Below, piece by piece: positions 53,314 through 64,000 of a stretch of DNA of 64,000 bases. Below the pieces are notes generated by a model, which was given only the letters and a program-made list of their open reading frames with translations, was not told where the DNA came from and ran no database searches. Each line of letters begins with the position of its first letter. The stretch's first letter is position 1. Made by a program: the position numbers and the translations under genes. This DNA is from Trebouxia sp. TZW2008 (Eukaryota; Chlorophyta; Trebouxiophyceae; Trebouxiales; Trebouxiaceae). The stretch spans positions 63,243-127,242 of the forward strand of contig BDIU01000219.1 in the NCBI GenBank assembly GCA_002118135.1, read 5' to 3'.

Positions 53314-53786
53314 TTCAGATGATTGCTTGGGCCGTGCAAATAAAGCAATAGATTATAGGCAGCAACCTAATGCGCTAAAGACCTCCAGGAGCACCAGACT
53401 GCGACAATGCGGAAGCCGGTGTCAAAAGCTTGTCCACAAGCCTTCAGCAATATAAGCTGACTTGTTATAGCAAGGACACTGTTGCGCTAAGCGGCTTAGC
53501 AATGTTCTTGCGCACGAGGCTTCTGAGTCACAACACTTGCCTTAAAGCACAGCACCAAATCTCTTCTTCTTTGTGGCTTGCAAGAAGATGAAGGGTTGTG
53601 CTCGGTGCATTCGTTAGTCATGTCGCATGATCAGTGTCATGACTTGACCTTGAGCACGCTAGAGCCAGGAGTGACGCCGCGTAAAATCGCGTAGGCATCT
53701 GCGATGCTGCAATGACGTCACAATGCAAGCATAACGAGCTGGCAATTCCTGCCTTTTGAAAGCTATATGCAGCCGGATGTCGCAGC
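53314..53786. other. Intergenic region, 3' of the unrecognised gene and 5' of the ApaH-like gene
   Basis: About 470 bp with no coding pattern; it should include the promoter of the downstream phosphatase gene (same strand). Confidence 0.5.
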
Positions 53787-55596
53787 ATGAGCATATGTGC
53801 CGGGTCTTTCCGGGCCTATAGTCGTGCGTTATCGCGGCGAATCAACGCCAGCTTTGGCGTGAGTTCAGCACGTTCAGTGAGCTGCAGACAAGTATGCAGG
53901 CCACGATGCGAGCTAACGCGTAAAGCACCAAGACGGGCCCAGAGAAAGGCCGTGACACCAGCAGGTACAGCAGTTGTCAGCAGTCATACCTCATTGTGTG
54001 ACGAATGTTTTCTTATCATCTTGGCACGCAGGCCTTGATCCACCGTCGACCGTACACAAAACATTGGGATTCTTCCCTAGCCAGACTGGACGTTTGATTG
54101 TCATTGGTGATGTTCATGGCTGTGCTGTTGAGCTGGCTGAGCTGCTGGTCAAGCTCAAGTACAAGGCTGGCATGGACGTGCTCGTATTTGTTGGTGATCT
54201 GGTCAACAAAGGGCCAAGGAGTCGGCAGGTAGCACCTTGAGCGCATCGTCCCCTGAATCTGCCTTGTCACAATGGCAAGCAGAAAATGTCAAATGCTGGC
54301 ACCATGCAGGTCTTGCAGATAGCAATGCAGGCAGGAGCGCACGCAGTCCGTGGCAATCATGAAGAACTTGCCTTGGCGGTGTACAACGAGCTCATGGCCG
54401 CAAGGGTAGCTGTCCCTCCTGCCAACGCTGAGTCACAGGCAGCATGCATATTTTCTTGCTGCACTTCTGAAGAGAACTCTTAGCCCATGGTGCATGATAA
54501 AGATCCACTTTGTTTTGATGAGCCAAGTGATGCTGCCGCTGTCATTGCTGCCGATCATGTCACAAACATGCTGCTCTTTGATTGTGTCATGCAACTCTTA
54601 CTTATTGCAAGCTCACAAAACCACAATCTGATAACAAGCTCCATGCAAGGGCTCAACTGCAAGGAGCTAGACATGCTTTCATTCAGATCATTACTGCTGG
54701 TTCAGATTGTGACTGCTGCTAACTTCTGGCTGCTGCGCACTGCAGGATCACACAGCATGGGTCAATGATTTGAGTGCTGATGAGGCACTGTTTATGTCAG
54801 AAATGCCCTTCACCCTGTCAGTAGAAGCTCTTGATCTTTTGATTGTGCATGCTGGCATGTTGCCAAACGTCCCAAAACGGTATCAAAACTGGCGAAATCT
54901 ATGCACGGTACGACAAATTTACCTTTGCCCTTGATGTCCTTTACGCGACTCTTTGTAGCAAACAGCAGCGAGCATGCCTTGCATTCAAGTCATCCCTGCT
55001 GCCTAGCACAAAGCATTCTCCTGATGTTGCAGCAATTCTTCTACTTGTTGACCCCCAAGTGCTAATGCATTTTGTGCTCCTGTGAGCATCAAACCTAGCT
55101 TACTGTGCAATCTGCACTGCAACACTGTTGCAGAGCATCTTCAGTGTGATGTTTTGCAGCAAGCAGACTGACATGAGCTTGCCTGCATGTTCAGATGAGG
55201 GACATCTATCCATTGATTGCTGCTCCCAACGATACCCAAACAAAATACAAAGTCATAGCCACGCACAGAACTGGAGCAAAGCCACCTTATCTACTGAAAT
55301 GGGCCCCTTTGTGGAAGGGACCACAACACATTCTGTTTGGTCATGACGCCCAGCAGGGCTTGCAGAAGCACACACATGCTACTGGGCTGGACACAGGCTG
55401 TGTGTATGGCGGCAGCTTGACAGCGTGTGTGATTCCAATCCCTAAAGCTGTTGAAGTGGTCAGCAAGCTGCGTTACAAAACTGCCCCGACGTTTGAAGAC
55501 CTCGGTGCCCATTTGGTTTCTGTTCCTGCCAGACAAGCCTATCTGGCCGTTCGAGAAGAAGTTACCACGAATTTGAGCCATGCAACTCATGCCTGA
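53787..55596 (+). CDS. ApaH-like / calcineurin-like metallophosphatase
   Basis: PPP-fold metallophosphatase of the ApaH-like group (bis(5'-nucleosyl)-tetraphosphatase or related phosphatase; the natural substrate cannot be told). Exons: 53787-53964, 54032-54228, 54310-54405, 54746-54907 and 55195-55596, phases consistent, 344 residues; a small exon between 54405 and 54746 is possible. Catalytic motifs in order: GDVHGC, GDLVNKGP, RGNHE, VHAG, GHDAQQG and LDTGCVYGG, so all metal-binding His/Asp/Asn residues are present. The first exon (Arg/Ser/Ala-rich, SRRINASFGVSSARS) looks like a plastid or mitochondrial targeting peptide. It lies 190 bp after nothing recognisable and has the same orientation as its left neighbour. 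Confidence 0.88.
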
Positions 55597-56441
55597 CATC
55601 ATAAACATCTCAAATTTTCGTTCCAACAGCTCATCAGATCTGCCTGCCCAGGCAAAATCTGCCTGCTTGAGACGCGCTATATAATCAGACAATGACATTT
55701 TCAACAGTGTACTGGACGTACATGTTTGTCCTTGTGTTATGGTTGTTTGGCCCAATCCCAGTAGGTATGCTGAGACCCAATGTCATTCTGTTGTGCTGTT
55801 TGGCACAAGCCCTGTGTGAAGTGTATGCAGACTTTTGACCAAGGAGACTAAAGCCATACTAAGGGGAACAGGGCAGGCTAAAGAGTACTTGTGTTTCTAG
55901 CTAGAGGGCGTCAGTGCTTTTTCATGCTACGCTGTTGTGTGTCAGGTTGTTACACGAGGATTGAGGTGAAGTACATTTGAGTTCATGCGTATACATGTAC
56001 TTACTTGACTTCAGTGAGGCTTTCGATCATTTGTTGCATGCTCCACTGCACGCATGCATGTCCGATCAATTTGAATCATGCAATTGGTAGAATGACAGTT
56101 TACTCTCTGCAGCACACTTTCACGATTTCAATGCAATAACAGGCATTCTTCGTTAGGCTAGCGTCATTCTTCAAGCTCAATATTCTGCCAAACTTTGGCA
56201 ATACATATGACAACGTTGTAAAGGTTCTCGCTGTTTGCAACAGGCACGCTGCATAAGAAACAGCAGGCAGCCTATCATGGATGACTTTGTCACAAGCATC
56301 AATAGCAGTGCAAAACAATCTTGCCTATGCATGCCATGACTGAGCTGATGTAGCTCAAGAAGATGGCATCATCATGGAGCTGCTACATTCAAAGAATGCG
56401 AACAAAGAATATCATAGGGCCTGAAAATGAATGTTCCCTCT
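55597..56441. other. Convergent 3' region between the ApaH-like gene and PSBQ
   Basis: About 0.85 kb between converging stop codons. No exon-like stretch seen on either strand. Confidence 0.5.
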
Positions 56442-59400
56442 CTAAACAGGCAATGCACCCCTGACAGCGTCCAACGTCTGCTTGACCTCTGCCAGTTGCT
56501 CAGTTGCCTTGGCCTGGTCCTTCTTTCTGATCTGGTAGTCAAACTCCTCAACCTGCAACAATGCAATCGGCGTCAAAACAACCATGCTGCTTCTGCAGAG
56601 CTAAACAATGCAGAAATGCATGAGGTGCTTTGGCAGCAGTGGCGGGTGCAGTCAGACTTGTAATGCATCATCATACTGCTGCATCAGCAAGCAATGCAGC
56701 AGCAGCGGCATACACAAGCATGCAGACAGCTTCAGGAACCTATGCAGGCTGCAAAAGCCAAGGCATATGACAACAAGTGGCTCTCAGCTGCAGCAGCAGC
56801 AGCATGTCACTGTGATATTCAAGTACTTGTCACATCTAAATCAATATGTATAGCGTAACTTCAGCAGGAAGTCCTTCTTGTGCTGGTTGCTGAGGCCAGT
56901 GGGCAATTGACCATAACAAGACATGATTGCTGTTGTCACCTGTCACTGTGATATCACAACAGAGAAAACAACATATACAGCGCACCTTGAGCAGGAAGTC
57001 CTTCTTGAGCTGGTTCTTGAGACCAGTGGGCAGTTGACCATGACAAGACTCGATTGCTATTGGCACACGTCACTGTGATATCGCAACACACAAAAAAGCA
57101 ACATGTACAGCGTACCTTGAGCAGGAAGTCCTTCTTCAGCTGGTTGGCGGCCTTCTTGTCAGCCTTGTTCTTCTGGCTGGTCTCAATCAGAGTGTTCAGG
57201 TCGAAGCGCAGGTTGCCCACCTGGTTACGCAGCTCCTCACGGGCCTCAGTCCTGCAAGCAAACATTACTAGTGAGTATGCATCACACTGATTGGGCGTTA
57301 CGCAGCAACAGGTCTCCGCCCTGCAAGCACACATCAATGGCCAGTGGGTATGCATCATAATGATTGCACATGAAGCAGCAAGTGGCCCTGGGGGTTGGGG
57401 GGGGGGGGGGGGGGGGGATGGAGACCTGAACGGGTACTGCCACTGATGAGATAACTGAAGCATTCCACGCTAAAGGACAAAAAAAGAAGGCTCAAAATCT
57501 AAAGTGGTGCTTGGCTGGAAAGCATCCTTGAGATAGCGGGACACATATCACAGCAATTGGACAAATAGCAAAGGACAGATTGGAGACCTTTGGAGCTGAA
57601 GGGTTGACCATTCTACCAGAGCACACAAATTTTGTAGCATAGGTGAATCACAAACAGCTGCAGATGCAGAGTGCATAGATGTTTGTTACAGAATGATTCA
57701 CCTTTTTGCTGTCAGACAGTCTCACATACTGCAAAGCTTGCCAAGCTGGCAAGAAAACAAGCATTTACATCCAACGGCAACTCGCAAACCTGGCCAGTGA
57801 TAGACTTCATATTGGAAGCAAGCATGATTGCTTGACAGTAAACTCACAGCAACAGTAAATATGACATAAGGTTTCAGTGGATGAAACCAGCTGTACACGT
57901 GCCAGCTTAGCAAGCTTTGATCTACCAGAACCTCCTGGATTGATGTCAGAAGCTCAATCAAGAAGATTCATGTAGCTCAAGGCCTGCTAAGATGGTATGA
58001 ACACGGCTGTCTACATCCCTTGAGCAGGCCGCTGTTGTTTAGCAACCAGGACTACACTGTGCTGGACCACATTGTACGGTGATTGTACACAATGACAACA
58101 ACAATAAGCAGTCGCAAATGTCAGCAAAAGTGTTACTGTATGTGGCTCAAGCGTTGCCAGGCTGGCCTGTGCTAAGCATCACATCACAACCTCAAATGCA
58201 AGCCGCATATCATCAATTGCAATGCTCAAGATGCAAAGTGTAGTTGCATTATACAAGCATTTGACAATATGTAACACTGAGTTGCAGTCAAAACTGTGAA
58301 ATGCACGACAAGTTGCTGCAAACACATAATGCACCATTCAAAGCGTCAATCACTGAAATGGAGAGTATGTTCACCCACTGGATGTAGAATCAGATAATGT
58401 AAGAAGCCTAACAGTACTTCTTCTTGATACATGGCTCCAGCTTGGTGTCAACAATGCGCTCAGCCTCCTTCCCACACCCCTTGGTGCTGTCAATGTCATA
58501 CATTGTGTGTGAATGCATTGAGCTGTGACGTGTATTGCTGTTGTACAGCGTGCAACAATGTTGATGGTATCAGAAGCCTACCAGTACTTCTTCTTGATCA
58601 GTGGCTCCAGCTTGGTGTCGACAATGCGCTCAGCCTCCTTCACACGCGCCTTGGTACTATCAATGTTCTTCCTGTATTGAGACAGGCCATCCCTAGTGGC
58701 CTGGTCCAAGTCTAGGTCACGCGCCTCATAGATCAAGTCAAAGCCCTTTTGTCGCACTGCCCTCTCATCTTGCAACTCGACTGCATTGGCTTTGAGGGCT
58801 GTTAGGCTGATGACACCGGCCACTAGCCCACTCAACACCTGCACCAAATGCCCCACAGGTTGTGCCAAGGATTGGTCAAGCTTCTGCCAAAGCTTCTGCC
58901 AAAAATTCAAAGGGAGAGTCAAGGGACTGTGCCCATCAGCTGAATAAAGTAAGACCAATGACGTGTTTTATATGAAGGCTGGATGGTTGGACAGTCTGGC
59001 GGTATGATCAGCGTTGATGAGGGTGTCCTCGGACATTGTCCAGGCATCATTGAGTTGTTTTGAGTTGAGTTAGTCAATTTGCCGAGAGGCTGTGTACAGG
59101 ATCACTAAGGCCAGGCCAGGCTTGGACAACACGCAGGGTCCAGGTGTTGACAATGTTCGCCTTATAGAATCATGCAGGCAGACAGGCATGACTGGGCTGC
59201 AGATCTAGAAGGGCTGTAAATGACCCGGAATAGGATGACCGTCGCCATGCATGCTCATAAAATGAGGTCTGAGAAAGTATATGGATGGCATCTTGTATGC
59301 ACAAAATGCAGAGACATGTTCCATGTGCAGGAGAGCCATTGCTGTGACATGCTTGGCACTGCTGTGATGACATGCTGCATTGTCACGGCACATTCTGTCA

Positions 59401-59940
59401 CAGCTTTAGCTGACCTGACGGCGAGATTCTTGCGCCTCAGCTCTGACCACCAGTCTAGATGCTCTGCAATAGCAAGCAATGTTTTGGCTATGTCTTGCTG
59501 CGTCCTGAGGAAGACACAGCAGAAGCAGAATTGCACAGCCTTAAAAGCAGTATCAAGATGGCATGGCAATCTGAACACCGCTCAAACGTGAAGCAGATGA
59601 AGCGCTTACGTCCTGGATCCTGCAGAAGCAACAGCATCGATGTTGTACGCGCGCGAAACACCTTGCTCGGGTTCAAGCAAAATCAATGCGTGCGCTGAGT
59701 GAGTGACCAAGTTGCGACTAATATCTCAGCTCACCTGTCGAGCGAGTGACTCTGTTGCCGGCTGAGATCCTGCAGCAAACATTTTCCGTGATCTCGGCGA
59801 ATCACAAGTACACAATGACATATTGTGAATGCGTTGTGAAGGACAAACGGTTCCTGTGCGACTTGAACGACATGCCCAGTGAGACAAGGCAAGCTATCTT
59901 ACTTGGGAGTAACCGCCGACTGCATGGCAACGGCGTTCAT
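56442..59940 (-). CDS. PSBQ: Photosystem II oxygen-evolving enhancer protein 3 (PsbQ)
   Basis: Extrinsic lumenal subunit stabilising the oxygen-evolving complex. Well-supported exons: 58838-58582, 57251-57116 and 56552-56442 (stop), phases fitting. The first begins with the thylakoid transfer signal ([18 protein letters not shown], cleavage after ANA) and continues with [43 protein letters not shown]; the second with [20 protein letters not shown]; the third ends DAVRGALPV. This is the four-helix bundle of green-algal PsbQ. The stroma-targeting part is less certain: start ATG 59940 ([12 protein letters not shown], donor GTAAGA at 59902), plus small exons around 59630 and 59440-59410 (LRRKNLAVR). 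Two introns hold ghost copies of exon ends. Confidence 0.9.
56856..57112 (-). repeat. Two ghost copies of the PSBQ exon ending at 57116
   Basis: The exon end with donor (plus strand: gcgtaccttgagcaggaagtccttcttcagctggtt, 57110-57145) is copied at 56983-57018 (gcgcaccttgagcaggaagtccttcttgagctggtt) and 56857-56892 (gcgtaacttcagcaggaagtccttcttgtgctggtt), period ~126 bp. Each is followed by gccagtggg(c)a(g/a)ttgacca and gtcactgtgatatc. Donor complement intact in one. Confidence 0.95.
57397..57417. repeat. 21-base poly-G run
   Basis: Twenty-one uninterrupted G in the PSBQ intron upstream of exon 57251 (poly-C in the transcript). It has length-variation potential and could form G-quadruplex on the plus strand. 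Confidence 0.97.
58403..58500 (-). repeat. Ghost copy of the PSBQ exon ending at 58582
   Basis: agaagcctaacagtacttcttcttgatacatggctccagcttggtgtcaacaatgcgctcagcctccttc (58402-58470) copies 58571-58640 with few changes, 168 bp into the downstream intron. The donor complement acc became aac, killing the splice site; homology covers ~95 bp. Confidence 0.95.
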
Positions 59941-60705
59941 GGTGGCGCTGGGAAGAGTGTTGGCGTTTGATCGATAGATAGCCGGGCAAGCGCGTCCTTG
60001 CGGGAGGACTGGACAAGGCAGATAAGGTCTCTGTACACGGATTTGACGCCGTGAGTAATTACTATCCCCTGTCCGCGCTGCGTTAGCATCCGTGCGTATG
60101 TGCCGCTTCACCAGTGGCAAAAGCTCACTACAGGACGTCGAGACATGTCATTGGACACATCTTGCAGTCACGTAGTGTACCGAAGGTTGTGAGATTTGAA
60201 GGTTTTGAAGAGGTCGTCAGGGTATACTTTGAGCAAAGTGTGAGTTCTGGCCATGGCTTTAAAAATTTTCAATCATGCTGATGGGGTGGACAAGAAACGG
60301 GGGAGACAAAAGGGGGGAAAAGAAACTTTACGCCGTTGAGCGACATAACGGGACCCTCTGTGTTTACAAGCATCCCTAGCAAAGAAAGTGTCCTCATTGC
60401 AACCTTGCAAATGCAACTTCTTGACAAGCAGCACATCGCATGTATTCATAACATCAACACACTGTGTGCACACCTTTACATGCAAAGAACCATGCCGTCA
60501 TGCGCTGTCTTGTGACGACTAAAAGGTATTGACTCAAGGCAGTACTTGCGTAGGCCCTTCACAAAACTTTTAGCAGATGGGTAGATCCGACACCACCCCA
60601 ATGGCTCCGAAACCAGGCTTCAGTTTGTGCGTCAAGTGTTGATTTGTCCCATTTGAACTGTGACCAAGGGTCAGTCATCGTTCAGACGAAGCCCTGCAAG
60701 CCACT
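59941..60705. promoter_or_regulatory. Divergent region between PSBQ and the intronless ORF
   Basis: About 0.77 kb upstream of both genes. ctttaaaaattttc at 60258 is the only A/T-box-like stretch and is ~450 bp from the plus-strand ATG. Function not demonstrated. Confidence 0.4.
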
Positions 60706-61599
60706 ATGTACTATGCCTTGCAGCTCCTGTATGTGAGCCTATACCTAGTATGCATTCCTTGGAGATTGCCGACTTGTTGTGCCAAGGCACTTGAGAGCAG
60801 AGTGCGCAACTTCTACTCAACCAGCAAGATGATTTATCACCACCGTCTGACGGCAGCATGCTCGTTTTTGGAGACGACCCTGACGTCGTGCTGTCGAAAC
60901 GCCTGCTATCTCGGAGTCAGCAGCTGCATGAATAGCTTGATACGACTCACAGACTTGCTGATAGAGGTTTTGTACAGAGTTGTTGACGTTGCTTCGCTAA
61001 ACAACCTGATGGAACTGCTGCAACCACTGATCCTACTGTTCCGAGCTGCAAGGGCAACACTGTCCTGTTTGGTAGTCACTTTTCTCACACTGTGCAGCCA
61101 CTGCAATGATACGATTGCTTCTAGCTTGCAATGCGTCCTTGAGTGCATCAAGGCAGTCGAGTTCAGCCTTTGCATCAAATTTGGTCCATTGTTGGGAATG
61201 AGCCCAGCTAAGTGGCTAGAGGCTCACTTGAGTAGGTGGGGCTGGACCATGGTGCCTGTTCAACAAGTCGAGGCGGATGCGGTTGAGGAGGGATTGAAAA
61301 GATTGGAAAAGCAGGTTACACGTATCAAGGCGACTTTTGGGAAAGTTGCGAAGGGGCAGCAACATACAGCAGCAGATCTGACAAACAAATCACTGATAGA
61401 TGCTTGTCAGGCAACCCCTCTTTTTGTTGCTTTTGCAGTCAATATGTGGGACAAAACAGCTGTCAAACAAGCATACCCAGAACCCAACATGCGTTATGCT
61501 TCGCTTGCAAAACAGTTTAAACAGAGGAACGGAGGTGTAAGCTTTGAGAGAGCAAAAGCGGCCAAGTATGCTGTTTTCAGTTTGGTCAAGTCATGTTGA
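60706..61599 (+). CDS. Unrecognised intronless protein, 297 residues, several hydrophobic segments
   Basis: Single uninterrupted frame from ATG 60706 to TGA, the only long intronless gene in the window. The N-terminal half has hydrophobic helices (about residues 4-20, 75-95, 100-130, 135-150) separated by charged turns and is Cys-rich. The C-terminal third is soluble and charged (VEEGLKRLEKQVTRIKATFG, then FERAKAAKYAVFSLVKSC). No family recognised. Intronless structure and absence of ghost copies set it apart from its neighbours and could mean a retroposed or recently acquired gene, or chance. Coding reality is supported by length and by the hydrophobic periodicity. Confidence 0.55.
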   Translation: MYYALQLLYVSLYLVCIPWRLPTCCAKALESRVRNFYSTSKMIYHHRLTAACSFLETTLTSCCRNACYLGVSSCMNSLIRLTDLLIEVLYRVVDVASLNNLMELLQPLILLFRAARATLSCLVVTFLTLCSHCNDTIASSLQCVLECIKAVEFSLCIKFGPLLGMSPAKWLEAHLSRWGWTMVPVQQVEADAVEEGLKRLEKQVTRIKATFGKVAKGQQHTAADLTNKSLIDACQATPLFVAFAVNMWDKTAVKQAYPEPNMRYASLAKQFKQRNGGVSFERAKAAKYAVFSLVKSC

Positions 61600-62150
61600 T
61601 TTACGGAGATATGGCCTGCTTATGTGACGCACCTTGTTGCTGCTGAGGTTGAAGTTGTGCATACACCGTGCCAGGTATCTGTAATGAACAAGCGTGAGTT
61701 GTTCGTGCAGAGAACATGAGTTGGCTCACCAAAAACGACTCAATGACATGTTATCAATCACAATTGCCGATACTGCCATGTGCAACTCATGATGAAGGAA
61801 CGAAGGCTTTTCCTGCATGGCATTATACAAGCACGGCAATCAGGAGGCTATGCACAACGCCTGACTGCCAGATGACTTGCAGTCATATTGCACTTTGCAT
61901 TGTGACAAAGTCAGTACGGAAACGAAATCTGCTGCTTTCTATGAAAAAGGTTCATCTTGCATAACCACAAGATGTGCAACCCTGCATGATCTCAAGTCGA
62001 TCTCAGTTGCAGCATCCTTCCATACCTATCAGCGCCATATATTGCCTCTTTGCAAAAATGCGCACACAAACAGCAGGATTGACTGAGTGACATCATGACC
62101 CAGCGTGTTATTGATGCAGTGCATAGCATCCACAGGAGACTGGCAAGCAG
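61600..62150. other. Convergent 3' region between the intronless ORF and the RPI4-like gene
   Basis: 550 bp between converging stop codons, nothing recognisable. Confidence 0.5.
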
Positions 62151-64000
62151 TCAAAGACTGTCTTGCACTTCTGCAACAGTGGCTTCAAACCACTGCAGAC
62201 CCTCACTGGTGAACATGGCAGCAGACTGCGCTACATCCACAAACAGACCATGCGTGACAACGCCATCTATGCTTTCCACTTCTTTTGCTATTGCAGCATA
62301 CTTGGCATTTTCGCCATATAACTTCAATGGCCCATCTGCAGCATACAGAGGTTCTCAAACAATGATCCAATAGCTGAAAGAGCTATTGAAGGAAGTCACA
62401 GTGCCAGCACATATACATGCCACAAACAGAAGACAATGCACATCATGCAATGTTGTGAAAGTTGGACTCTGTGCTTCAGACAGCTGATGACGCTGTGCGC
62501 TACAGGTGCAAAAATTTGCAAGAGGCTCTCTTGAGACAGAGGCACTTACAGAATTTGACATCAAGGATGTTGTGTCCTTGTGTACTGATGTATGGGCCGG
62601 ACATTGCCCTAGGGTCTGCTGGATCATATCCGCCCACACTCCTTCGCCTGCATGCAAGAGCAAAGGCATTGCATGCTTCTGCTCATCAACAATTGATTGC
62701 GAGCGAGGCTGTTGCATGCACTACATAGACAGGTAGATTGCAAAACATCTAATATGGCAGAATATTGATGCACAATGTTATCATTTGTGATGTAGGATGA
62801 CTTTCCAGCCTTGTGTCAAAGTGGACAAGCATACAAAACTGCTGTGGCCTTGAGATTATGCGTGCTCACAAAGCCACATGTTTTGGCTTGAAGTGGTACT
62901 GCATTGCCTGACCAGGCAGCCGCATCAGGATATGCCTTGACCTTGACATCATAGACTATGGCATGCAGCAGAATCACATTGCCTCACCAGACTTCAGCAT
63001 CAGGTATGAAAATGTCATCCAGCGCCTCTCCTGTATCTTCCCAGAAGTCAGCACCCACAACTACAGGCAGAGCTCCTCGCAATCTGACTGTCGTCTGCAC
63101 AGCATGCTAGTGAAGTAAGTGTTCTGTGCAAGCATGTGTAAAGCCGACTGTCTTGTTGAATTGCAGGTCGCAGGCCTGTGCTTGTTTGCCTGTTGTCATG
63201 CAATGCGCTGCTGTCACAGCTGGTGGATTGAAGTATGCAACTTGTGACAATCTCATAGCTGACCTTGCTTTGACGCATGCAGGACATCTTTGTGCTGCTT
63301 GGTGCTTGTACAAAAGCTTTGACGCTCCTAACAGCATTGTCCACTGGCTCGATCTTGTACCTCAGACAGGTTCAAGGCATTGCAATCATGGCAGTATACA
63401 CAAAGCAAAACAGTCTGCAGCTAGAACAGAAGACAGCCTTGAGAAGACTTGCATTGTTTCTCAAAACATCTCAAAGAGAAGGCTTCGAAATTCAATGACC
63501 AGGTGCATACAGGCACAGTCAACTGTCAGCAGGCTTACATTGTCCATGCCATCCACTAGAGCGACATTGTGCTGACTTGCAGCTAACAATGCCCTCATTC
63601 GCAGCAGGTTTGGCTGCACAGGCTCTGAGATACGGCCGGCAATGAAAGGCAGCCCCTCCTCAAGCAAAACAATCTCATTCACCTCCTCAAATGCCACATC
63701 CACCTGCGATGCATGAGCCTTTTGCAGAAGGTATGTTTGACTCCAAAACAGCTTGTGTCATGCACACACAAAACTTGAGCACTGATGCATTGCTGCTGCA
63801 ATTGGAATTCATAACTTTGTTCATCTGAGCTGTTTGCCTCATACTTCCAAGCGCATTGCATGGCTTCCGCTGTCTTTCATTGCATGCGAAAGGGCTTACA
63901 AAGATGAGTGAGCCCCGACTAGGTCTCAAGCGCGGCATTTTGCAGTCAGACGTTTGGCCATCAAATGACGTTGGGATGGCGGCACAACTGAAGGCATTAT
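62151..64000 (-). CDS. RPI4-like ribose-5-phosphate isomerase family protein (partial, runs off right edge)
   Basis: Exons with matching phase: 63702-63538 (VDVAFEEVNEIVLLEEGLPF..., donor GTAAGC), 63094-62988 (RGALPVVVGADFWEDTGEAL..., ending DAEVW), 62647-62550 (RRSVGGYDPADPRAMSG..., STQGHNILDVKF) and 62335-62151 (YGENAKYAAIAKEVESIDGV, VTHGLFVD, stop). The order PVLV..W..TAEEIDD-like / DAEVWRR / GHN(I/V)LDV / DGVVxHGL matches plant RPI4-type proteins, distant relatives of ribose-5-phosphate isomerase A whose catalytic competence is uncertain. Another probable exon at about 63992-63898 (AIPTSFDGQTSD...) reaches the window end. An exon between 63538 and 63094 may be missing. The N-terminus is outside. 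Confidence 0.7.
62905..62945 (-). repeat. Ghost copy of an RPI4-like exon end
   Basis: ttgcctgaccaggcagccgcatcaggatatg (62907-62937) echoes ttgcctcaccagacttcagcatcaggtatg (62979-63008), the end of exon 63094-62988 with its donor, 72 bp further into the intron. Donor complement changed from cac to gac. Confidence 0.75.

Overview
This 64 kb window is nuclear DNA of a photosynthetic green eukaryote, most likely a chlorophyte alga; the class (perhaps Trebouxiophyceae) is a guess. The evidence is a plastid gene set (prolycopene isomerase, plastid FBPase, PsbQ, an octotricopeptide-type organelle RNA factor, a plant-type RPI4-like isomerase) together with eukaryotic housekeeping genes (ESCRT-II SNF8, cytosolic Fe-S factor NAR1, ABCF, a dynamin-like GTPase). 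Nearly every gene is split by GT-AG introns, and no bacterial operon features are present. I rebuilt most gene models exon by exon, requiring splice signals and matching phases. They are predictions from sequence and have not been checked against transcripts.

Layout, left to right: an OPR/FASTK-like RNA-binding protein (-, runs off the left edge); prolycopene isomerase CRTISO (+); SNF8/VPS22 (-); a COG2509-type FAD-dependent dehydrogenase (+); NAR1 (-); plastid fructose-1,6-bisphosphatase (+); an HSP20-like protein (-); an ABCF ATPase (-); a dynamin-like GTPase (-); a sulfotransferase-fold protein (-); an unrecognised multi-exon gene (+); an ApaH-like phosphatase (+); PsbQ (-); an intronless unrecognised membrane protein (+); an RPI4-like protein (-, runs off the right edge). 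Four head-to-head pairs share short or moderate upstream regions: OPR/CRTISO, SNF8/FAD dehydrogenase, NAR1/FBPase (279 bp) and PsbQ/intronless ORF. Several products serve the plastid (carotenoid isomerisation, Calvin cycle, photosystem II, probably organelle RNA metabolism), but the cluster is not a pathway operon.

The outstanding feature is intron architecture. In at least ten genes, introns contain tandem, decaying copies of the edges of the neighbouring exons, with unit spacing about 60-200 bp. Each copy carries the exon border, its splice acceptor or donor and some flanking intron. The intact copy is always the outermost one, next to the retained exon body; the inner ones are degenerate 'ghost exons'. 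The FAD dehydrogenase gene shows this at nearly every exon (up to five copies). The sulfotransferase gene has an intron made largely of about nine copies of one 5' splice-site region plus one inverted copy. This suggests introns here grow by repeated tandem duplication across splice junctions, and some copies still look spliceable.

Other points: 28-30 bp and 21 bp minisatellites and a CAGGCAGTCAGT-type satellite in introns; a 174 bp MITE with CAGTA termini and a diverged relative; a large poly-Q insert in NAR1 and a Ser-rich repeat insert in the FAD enzyme; and an in-frame TGA plus a possible homopolymer frameshift in the dynamin-like gene.
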